A stretch of 64,000 nucleotides of DNA from Luffa acutangula (Eukaryota > Streptophyta > Magnoliopsida > Cucurbitales > Cucurbitaceae): contig CM072089.1 of NCBI GenBank assembly GCA_036850905.1, positions 16,625,001 to 16,689,000 on the forward strand, in the 5' to 3' direction. The notes beneath the pieces are model-generated. The model was given only the letters and a program-made list of their open reading frames with translations. It ran no database searches and was not told the DNA's origin. Both the position numbers and the translations under genes were made by a program. Of the stretch, positions 56,755 through 64,000 are shown piece by piece. Numbering within the stretch: the first letter of the stretch is position 1; each line of letters begins with the position of its first letter.

Positions 56755-58157
56755 TGATGGGCGATTTTCCGCAAGCGCATGGGTCGTCACAAGTAATATA
56801 AAACGGAAAGTATTCCGAGTATCGAATCCTCAGGGAAGCGAAGCGAAAATTAAGTAGAGCAAAAATCTCTTGAGCACTAAAAATACTTGGGCAAAATAAT
56901 ATTTAGGGAATAGCTCATGCAATAAAAAGGATTCAAATTCAAACAATTAAAGAAAATAAATTGATCAATCGAGAAATAAAATATGGAGAAAGAGTTTTCT
57001 TTTAATGGGAGGAGGGGTCTTGAAAATCAATTATTAGCTAAATAGTTGTTATAATTATCTTATCTCATTGCCCAACTAATTATAATCCTAGAATCTCCGT
57101 TAATCACATAGGTTCTCCTGTCGGTTTCCCCTAATTAAAATTAATTCATTTTAACAACCTAAGTGTCCGTAGCGCTATTAAAAATCATTAATTATTACGC
57201 TCTGATTCATTTTAGAAATCTAAGTTTAATCAACTAATCTCGGTGTCACAACGGGCAATTAAACTAGTTGCATGGATTACGATCTATCCTATTTTCTCTC
57301 CGTCGAGTTTCCATTAAGAATCGAATCATTACACAATTGGCCAGATTGAGCAAAGCATTAAGCACATCCATACAAATAATTAGGACATGGGCAAGAGACA
57401 AGAAATTATAACAATATTTGAACTATAATTTCATTTCAAGACCCCAAATTGGGGTTTAGCTACACATGGCTAAAATATCCACAATAATTACAATAGAAAA
57501 CATAATTAAGAGCATAAAAGAAAAGGAATTGACCGTCGAAAAACCCTTTGCTGACGCTCAGAGCTCCGCCGACTACTCCTTGAGCCTCCTAAGATGCTCC
57601 CCAAAACTCCCAAAATTTTTCCCACTAAAAGAATCCTCTCAAAAAGGCTAGAAAGCCTTGAGAGGGGCTCCAAAGGAGCCTAAAGAAGAGAGGAAATGAA
57701 GAATTCCAAAAGGAATTGTTGGAATGATGATTGATGGTAAATGAGGCACCTTGGGGCGCCTTTTATAGGCCTGGAATAGGGGTAGCGTCGCGACTTTACA
57801 TTGCTCAGCGTCGCAACGCTGCTGCGCACGCGGCTTGGGCAACACGAAAGGGTAGCGTCGCAACGCTACCTCAAAATTCCAGATTTTTCAACTTCTTTTT
57901 GGGCTGATTTTTGGGCCTTCTTCTTCCTTTCTTTTGACATTTTTGTCATGGTTGTCTTCTTTGGGCCCCCAATTGATCCAAGCTTGGATTTGGGCTTCAA
58001 TTGCTTCAATTTTGGCACTTTTTCTCCCAAAATCACCAACTTTGCTCCTAAGGACCAAATAACAAAATTCATTAAATATTTTCATAAAAAACACGATTAA
58101 AGCACCGAAAAGCTTAATAAATTGAGACTAAAATAGCGACATTTCTGCTTGCTATCA
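56755..58157 (-). repeat. Gypsy-3 5' LTR (1403 bp)
   Basis: Plus strand TGATGGGCGATTTTCCGC to TTTCTGCTTGCTATCA. Homologous to the TR-GAG2 LTRs but diverged. The palindromes are mostly decayed (AGCGTCGCGACTTT, AGCGTCGCAACGCT twice, 57783-57870), mainly at CpG positions. Frames at 57466-58100 are LTR sequence. Confidence 0.88.
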
Positions 58158-58164
58158 GATACCA
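58158..58164 (-). other. Copia-2 primer binding site remnant (tRNA-Met)
   Basis: Minus strand TGGTATC, the first seven bases of the usual TGGTATCAGAGC, cut by Gypsy-3. Confidence 0.65.
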
Positions 58165-58329
58165 TCTTGAATTTGAGAGTTTAAAAATTATTCTCTCTTA
58201 TCTAATATGTGCAATATAGGTCCTCTTATATAGGAGAAAGACCTATTACAAATATGGAAAGGAATAAAAGTCATAAAGACCAAATATTTTACAATAAAGA
58301 TTTACACACAAATATTAGAAATTCCAACA
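58165..58329 (-). repeat. Copia-2 5' LTR (165 bp)
   Basis: Same as 48745-48909 with only a few changes (for example AAAGGAATAAAAG against AAATGAATAAAAG, and AAAGACC against AAAGAGC). The TSD CAATC follows. Confidence 0.9.
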
Positions 58330-58334
58330 CAATC

Positions 58335-59315
58335 AAAACCCTAAATAGAATTTCAACTAAACCCCCCTTTCAAGCCAAATAAATGGTCAAAGTTCAACCA
58401 GACTTTAAACTCGAGAAATTTAACTTTACCTCAACTTCACGACGTTACAGGTTATATTTGCTAATTTTAATTGTAAATAAATTGTCTCGTGTGTGCGTGT
58501 CCCAAGAGCATCTCTCTAACTCGTAGCTTGCATGATAGGTTTTGGATCTAATATAACTTAGAGTAAATTAGGCCGACTTATCTCAGACTTCATAATCAAT
58601 ATCTAGAGCCTAATACAATTAGTTAATTAATTATTAATTACAATCGAGTATTGAGTTAGTCAATTGGCTAATTAGATGTTAATTACGATGAAGTACCGGG
58701 TTAGCAATTCTAGCTAAACTCAGGGTCTCTCTAGGACCTAAGTTAGATTGATTAGGTGATTAATAATGAAATTTGCCTTAAATTGGAAGCAATTCAATGA
58801 TCAAACATAGCTAATTAAATCCTGGCAAAATATGTAGAAAATAATTTTCAACGTCACTCCTTGCGGACGACCCAATCCCTGCCTACTGCAAAGTAGTATA
58901 CAATCAGAGACTATAAATTTCATTAGTTCAATTATCAACAATCAAGACACTAAATCATGCATTAAAATATCAAAAATCTCATAAAATCAAATCATACTTA
59001 CAACCCAAAGTCTGTAAGTATATTGATCCAAGCTTAGTCGGTCATAAAAAAGCCTAATTTAAGCCTCAAGGCTTGATTAACCATCCTAAACTAATCTAAG
59101 CTAAGAGATTACACTAAAATTGAGAGAAAACCAAAGCTAATACAAGAAATTCAGCTAAAAATCCTAACTAATGACCTAATTAGGGAACATACATCTTCCA
59201 TACTCCAGGCGACAGCGTCGAGGCGCTATGGATAGGAATACTCAGCGCAACATATAGAGCATCTAAATGTTGTGCAGCAATCTGCACCATTGAGACCTAA
59301 CGTCTAAACGCTACT
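58335..59315. other. Host of Copia-2: MULE flank and/or diverged gypsy LTR
   Basis: No gene. 58400-59300 has LTR-like character on the minus strand: CTTGCGGACGACCCAATCCC near 58860, CTACTGCAAAGTAGTATACA near 58887, and ACAGCGTCGAGGCGCTATGG at 59213, a decayed copy of the palindrome seen in the gypsy LTRs. It continues at 60802 after the solo LTR. Assignment is tentative. Confidence 0.4.
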
Positions 59316-60796
59316 TGATAAGTGCCAAATATGTCATATATTTGCCCATTAACCTTAGCTTATTTCTTGTTAAAAAAAAACACATTTGGGTCATATTTGT
59401 TATTTCCCGAGCCTAAAAGTGCAAAAGTATGTCATTCGAGTCTTGACGAGTCTAAGTATTCAAATCATGCAAATTTGAGGATAAAAAGTTTGTTTTTATA
59501 AGGATTTAATCAAGTTTTTGTGTTTTGTAGAAAACAGAGGAAAACAGATAAATGCAACTGCATTTCTATCGCATTTCTAGACAGAAACTACATTCTCCGA
59601 AATTTCGCGAGTTAACAACCAACAAGCTTTTCATGAACCTAACTTCTTGATTTGACTCTGATTCTTCCTAGTCCACTTGGGAGCATGATTTTAGACAACA
59701 ACTCAACCGATTTCAAGCTATAAAAGGGCTCACAAACATGAAGAACTCAAGTAGAACTCACCGGGAAGATTTGAGAGGTGATAGAACCTTTGTTCATGTC
59801 CTAGAGTCGTGATGCCCACATTTTCTCAAAGAAGACCAAATTCTAACCTAGTTTAGACATCAAACATTCGTGTTTGGACAGAATATCACCCTTTCCCCTT
59901 GTAAAAGGAAGATTAGAGTGGCGTGAGAACTCTTGAGAGATTGAAACTCTAGTTTTCTATTTACTTTCTACACTGTTTTTATTTTCCAACACTTTATTCT
60001 TTCTATTGTTTTGTATTTATGGATTCTTATTCAATGAAAAACCATTTTATCATTTCATTTATCGTTATGTGTAGCTAATTTTCTTTAAGGATTTCAGTTT
60101 AGTGAATACCTTGGGGGTAGATTAGCTTGAAAAGTAGTTTGCTTGCACTTTAGTGAATTTATGCATTTCTCTCTTTACTGATTTAACTGTCATCATGTTA
60201 ACTTAAGCTAATCACTTAAATTAGCATGTAATGTGAGTCCAATACTGAAAGGGTTGAGCTTATTAGTGTTCGTAAAGGGGATATAGGAGAAAAGCCTAAA
60301 CATAGAGAATTCGTTGTAACGAGGAGTTAAAACTATAGAGTTATACGATGCATGTGTGATTTATCTATGTCAGAGTGGAACCACAGACATGTGAAGCAAC
60401 CTCAATTAGCCTTCTATTGATGCTTGAAATCAATGCCAAGTAGAAGTTAAATCTGACCGAGTGCATGAATAAACTTAAGTTGTAAGCAAGCTATTAAGTA
60501 AGAGTAATTTTACTTGGGTTGAAACTAAATTGAGTTCCTTGTTACTCATTATTGTTTTCTTTATTAAAAACCGTAACCTCAAAACCATTCAACTTATTTG
60601 GTTACTATTTCCGTGCTTAAGAACAGTTTCTTCTTCAAATCTGAATTTACATTTAGTCTCTTGAGATCGATACTTTAGAATACTCGATTTTTTATTACTA
60701 CATGCGATAGTGTATACTTGCACTTTGACTAAAATCATCATTAGAATATATTTTCCATCATCACATATTTTCCACCATCGAATTCAGTCTGCATCA
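59316..60796 (+). repeat. Solo LTR, gypsy-like (1481 bp), TSD CTACT
   Basis: TGATAAGTGCCAAATATG to AATTCAGTCTGCATCA, flanked by CTACT at 59311-59315 and 60797-60801. It has the conserved LTR parts seen in the other families here: ATGTGTAGCTAATTTTC near 60067, and GATACTTTAGAATACTCG followed by GATAGTGTATACTTGCAC near 60670-60724. No related copy in the window. Confidence 0.8.
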
Positions 60797-60801
60797 CTAC
60801 T

Positions 60802-60990
60802 GCAACGGAAATTCAAGGCTTGCACATCTTCTCTTTTGATTGGTTGATCGAATGTTGACTTATTTTGCTTTCTAAAATTTTCTTTTGCTCCAAACAACAC
60901 CTAAGAGACATGAACACTCAATTAATCTACAAATTGTACATTTAATCACATAATTAATGTTATAGTTTTGGACATAATATGTTCTAGAAG
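60802..60990. other. Continuation of the sequence at 58335-59315
   Basis: Resumes after the CTACT duplication. AT-rich, no gene. TCTAGAAG at 60983-60990 is the left TSD copy of the hAT element. Confidence 0.4.
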
Positions 60991-61971
60991 TAGGGATGGC
61001 AACGGGGCAGGGTGAGACTAGGGATGCACTCCCCATCCCCGTGGGGATTTTTCATCCCCATCCCCGCCCCATTCCCCCTTTTGGAGAATTGGGGTCGGGG
61101 AATGCCCGTTCGGGGATCGGGTCCCCACGGGCAAAAATTCACGCTTTTTTTATAAAAAAAAATTATGTTCTAGAAGAAATTAATTAAAAGTTAGGAAATA
61201 TATTGAAAATATACCTACTTTATATGGAAGTTAGTATTATTATTATTTATTTATTTAAAATATTAAACAATTTTATTATAAATTTAAACATCAAAATTAA
61301 TTTTAAAAAAAGAAAATTAAATAATAAAAAAAATAGTATTTGTTAGGGGCAACTGCAATAATAGAAAAAATAAAAATGGAATTTACAACCATGTCATCAG
61401 TTTTTTAATGTTGCAAATATAGCAAAAAAAAAATGGACACAACCTAAACATTAAAGTTGAAAAGTTAAAAAAAAAAAAAAAAAAAAAAAACCTTAATATA
61501 TTAAAGTTGAAAAATAATATATCAAATATATCATTGGTATATCAACATTCATATATCAGGTATATATACTCATAATCAGGTATATCAAATGTTACGTTTA
61601 CCAAATCAAGTATATATTAGGTATATCATTAGTATATTAGGTTCATTCGAACATATCAAATTTGGTATATCAGTTAATTGTTATACTTTATATTTCGTAT
61701 ATTAGTAAATATAAAGCATATCGGATATACTATTAATATACAAGTTGATATACCAACAAGGGTAAAATTTGAATAATAAAAAAAAGCAGAAATCAGATTT
61801 AAAAATTTTGCTATATTTGCAAATCTCAAAAAACATAGCTAAATTTACAAATATCTTAATATTTTTTGCTACCCATTGCAATTTCCCTATTTGTTAACTT
61901 AATAATTAAAAGAAACCATTATAAAATATTATTAATAATATAATATGATATATTAATAATATTATTATAAA

Positions 61972-62015
<44 letters not shown>

Positions 62016-62138
62016 GGCGGGTTCAGGGGCGGGGATGGGGATGGTGAGGGCATCCCCGGCTTGACCCCTATACTCGGTCAAACCCCCAACAAATGCGAAC
62101 ACTATTTTGGAGTTTCGTGGGGATTTTTGTCATCCCTA
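60991..62138. mobile_element. Non-autonomous hAT-type element (1148 bp), TSD TCTAGAAG
   Basis: Starts TAGGGATGGCAACGGGG and ends TTTTTGTCATCCCTA, giving the imperfect terminal inverted repeat TAGGGATGRCAA. TCTAGAAG flanks both sides (60983-60990, 62139-62146); an 8-bp duplication is the hAT hallmark. The subterminal parts are GC-rich with repeated CCCCATCCCCG and CGGGGA motifs able to pair. The centre is very AT-rich with an A tract (61468-61489), degenerate TATATCA repeats (61515-61760) and an AT microsatellite (61977-62011). There is no transposase. The frame at 60996-61187 is not a gene. Confidence 0.88.
61977..62011. repeat. (AT)n microsatellite in the hAT element
   Basis: An uninterrupted run of AT dinucleotides, about 17 units, immediately before the GC-rich right subterminal region. 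Confidence 0.85.
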
Positions 62139-62146
62139 TCTAGAAG

Positions 62147-63186
62147 CATTGCATAACTTAGAACGCATGTCTTAGGACGTGGTTATAGGGGTTGTGAGTT
62201 TCTTTAGTAAAAAGGGTCGAAGGACCTTGAGTTGTATCAAGAAAAGTGTGAAAATATTAGGGTCCTGAGTATAAATGGTTATGGCCTGACAACATGTTAA
62301 AGAAAATATGTGAATATCGAAAGACCAGTACAAAGGACGAGGGTCAATATTCATGATTATGTACAACAAATATTGAGGCACATGGGTACAAAGGTCATAA
62401 ATTGATATCCGTTGTAGGTATATTAGAAATATTAAGGTGCCTGGGTACAAAGACCAAGGGTTAATATTCGTTGCAAGTATATGGAAAATATTGGGTGCTT
62501 AGATCCAAAAGTCAAGAGCCAATATCATGTGTATACAAGTATTGAGGTGTCTGGGTACAAAAGCCAGGAGTCGATGAAGTAGAATATTAAGCAAGTGAGG
62601 CTCTCGCCAACTTTAAGCGTTGTGTTTGAATGTTATGTTAAAGTCGGGGTCTTGAGTACAAAGGTTAGGAACCTAGTTGAGTTATGTGAGGGTCATGTTT
62701 GTTAACGATTGAGGAACATTTTTCTATAAAATTATGTTGATGGTAGTTTGATCGACCTTGAAATGGTATTCATAATGTTATGCATGATTATAATGCTTGA
62801 ATCAAGTATGATGTGTTACTTGTTTTCAATATCTAAAAAGCATGTTTAGTTGTGTTTGAGAAACTTGATGTTTGTCCGGTTTTGCAGGTGATGAGAATAT
62901 ATTCAAACTTGTTTAAACTAAGGTTGTAGTTACTTTTGTTTCAGTGATTGTATCAGACTTAAACTTTTAATTTTACTTATCTAGGTAGCACTTGTTACAA
63001 GATCTTACTCATGCTTCTTTATTTGAGTTCTTTGAGGTTGCATTAATGATATATCAAGTTGTTTAAAATTTTGGATAGTTGTACTTAAAGTCATTATGCT
63101 ACCGAATTTTCGTTAGTGTCACAATGGATAACAAGGTAAAGTTTAGCAATGTCCCTTGATTAGGTCAAATTTTAGGGGACATTACA
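62147..63186 (-). repeat. Probable gypsy LTR fragment with internal ~60-bp repeats
   Basis: The right end GGGGACATTACA would be an LTR start on the minus strand (TGTAATGTCCCC). 62240-62575 carries about five degenerate units of roughly 60 bp around AATATTGAGGTGCCTGGGTA and CAAAGACCAAGGGT. The left boundary and any partner LTR are not seen, so the class is uncertain. No gene; the frame at 62172-62450 crosses the repeats. Confidence 0.45.
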
Positions 63187-64000
63187 AATGGTTTATTAAA
63201 CAAATAGGAGGGGAAAATAGAGAGAACTCCATCCACCAAACTACAAAGGTACGACCTTCCCATGTCAAACTTCAAAGATGTATCTTTCATTTCTGGGATT
63301 GATACATCTTAGGAGAATGAAGACTCTTAAGATGAAATCCTTGAGCAACTCAAGTTTGCCAGTCGAATATAATTACAAAAATAAAGTTCAACTTGTTGAT
63401 TACTATTTACTAGTTTGGTATCTCCTTTTAACAACTAAAAGTACACATAATACTATCATTGGTATACAGCAACATTTTACTTCCACTACTCGTCACTTAT
63501 TGAACAAATTAACTTAGAAAGGTCTTAAGCCAACGAGGACTACAATACAATTAAAATGCCTAAAACTTATAGCTGCATGTTTGGCGATGCACAATCTTGC
63601 AACGTTGAAATCTGAGTTTGTGCTTCAACCAGCTTCATTTACAGTCCCAACTTCAAACCAAGTTCATCCAGCCTACGAGATCTAATATACAAAGGAAAGT
63701 GTATCGAAAGATTAATAAGACAATACAATCAGTAATTCAAGGTATTTAGAACCTCTTTCAGATCGAGAACACTCAAATTGAACCACTTCCATATTACTTA
63801 CTTTCACCCCTTCTTACTACCATCTATTTATAACCAAGAATTCAAATATTGATATCAAAGGAGATGTCGAGATTTCAATTTTATAAGTATATTAACAGAT
63901 GTACAGATAAAATGTTGATATGAACCATTATTCTCGTAGGTAGGGAAGTTATTTTGATTTATTGGTTGCTTTTCATTTCTTCTCTTTTCATTCGTATTTA
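63187..64000. other. Unassigned sequence
   Basis: No gene, RNA or element recognised. The 79-codon frame at 63278-63517 has no recognisable features and is most likely chance. Confidence 0.4.

Larger units (their letters stand above)
55572..58157 (-). mobile_element. Gypsy-3: truncated gag-type gypsy element in Copia-2
   Basis: Minus strand: 5' LTR 58157-56755, tRNA-Asp primer site 56748-56731, gag start to about 55572, then an abrupt change to Copia-2 sequence. No protease, 3' UTR or 3' LTR remains. The LTR lies against TGGTATC, so it inserted exactly in the Copia-2 primer site. It is related to TR-GAG2 in LTR and gag. Confidence 0.85.
48745..58329 (-). mobile_element. Copia-2: Ty1/copia element, minus strand, TSD CAATC
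   Basis: LTRs of 165 bp at 48745-48909 and 58165-58329, flanked by CAATC at 48740-48744 and 58330-58334. The primer site (TGGTATC, complement of 58158-58164) follows the 5' LTR; the purine tract (CTTGAGGGGGAG) precedes the 3' LTR. The interior holds gag-leader, protease, integrase, partial reverse transcriptase and RNase H, all decayed and split by Gypsy-3 and two solo copia LTRs. Confidence 0.9.

Noticed and set aside
58335..60990. MULE terminal inverted repeat near the right side
   Set aside because: No stretch could be matched to the left because the left end of the MULE lies beyond LTR-B and outside the window.

Overview
This window is plant nuclear DNA: a dense stack of nested transposable elements in which I find no intact host gene. 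Plant origin is shown by Athila-type Ty3/gypsy integrase and gag-protease genes with tRNA-Asp primer sites, Ty1/copia elements with tRNA-Met primer sites, a Mutator-like (MULE) transposase, a plant-mobile-domain (PMD) gene with GT-AG introns, and a hAT-type element. AT-rich composition and family style suggest a eudicot. The copia families remind me of cucurbit genomes, but that is recollection, not evidence. Boundaries below come from TG...CA ends, target-site duplications (TSDs), primer sites and polypurine tracts read by eye.

Layout. (i) 1-2738: 3' half of an Athila-type element (Gypsy-A1, +), whose right LTR abuts a truncated copia LTR. (ii) 2739-19555: Copia-1 (+), 5' LTR, long leader, gag start, a block of Gypsy-A remnants (7093-14397), then pol and 3' LTR. 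(iii) 19556-23271: a diverged copia LTR (LTR-B) that holds Copia-1 and a solo LTR (19958-21983, TSD GCTTA). (iv) 23272-25144, 40301-40581 and 48009-48744: fragments of one minus-strand MULE carrying a transposase gene and a PMD gene. It has been split by a solo copia LTR (LTR-C, 25150-40300, TSD CGAGT) and by a gag-protease gypsy element (TR-GAG2, 40582-48003, TSD ATAAC). (v) Inside LTR-C sits E2 (27336-39967, -, TSD CTCTC). One E2 LTR contains TR-GAG1 (28306-34962, TSD CTTTA), and the E2 interior contains a solo Gypsy-A LTR (TSD TTGGC). (vi) 48745-58329: Copia-2 (-, 165-bp LTRs, TSD CAATC), split by two solo copia LTRs and a truncated gypsy element (Gypsy-3). (vii) 58335-64000: diverged LTR-like sequence, a solo LTR (59316-60796, TSD CTACT), a non-autonomous hAT element (60991-62138, 8-bp TSD), an LTR-like stretch with ~60-bp repeats, and unassigned sequence.

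Relations. The MULE is the oldest visible layer. TR-GAG2 is probably the youngest paired-LTR element: its two LTRs are both 1408 bp with about five differences by eye, and its gag-protease frame is open. TR-GAG1 and TR-GAG2 both encode gag and protease but no reverse transcriptase or integrase, so they would need those supplied in trans. The most unusual signals are a recurring CpG-rich palindrome (AGCGTC-NN-GACGCT) in the U3 of several gypsy families, a conserved non-coding 3' domain shared by three gag-type elements, an acidic repeat tail on TR-GAG2 gag-protease, and the MULE carrying a PMD gene.
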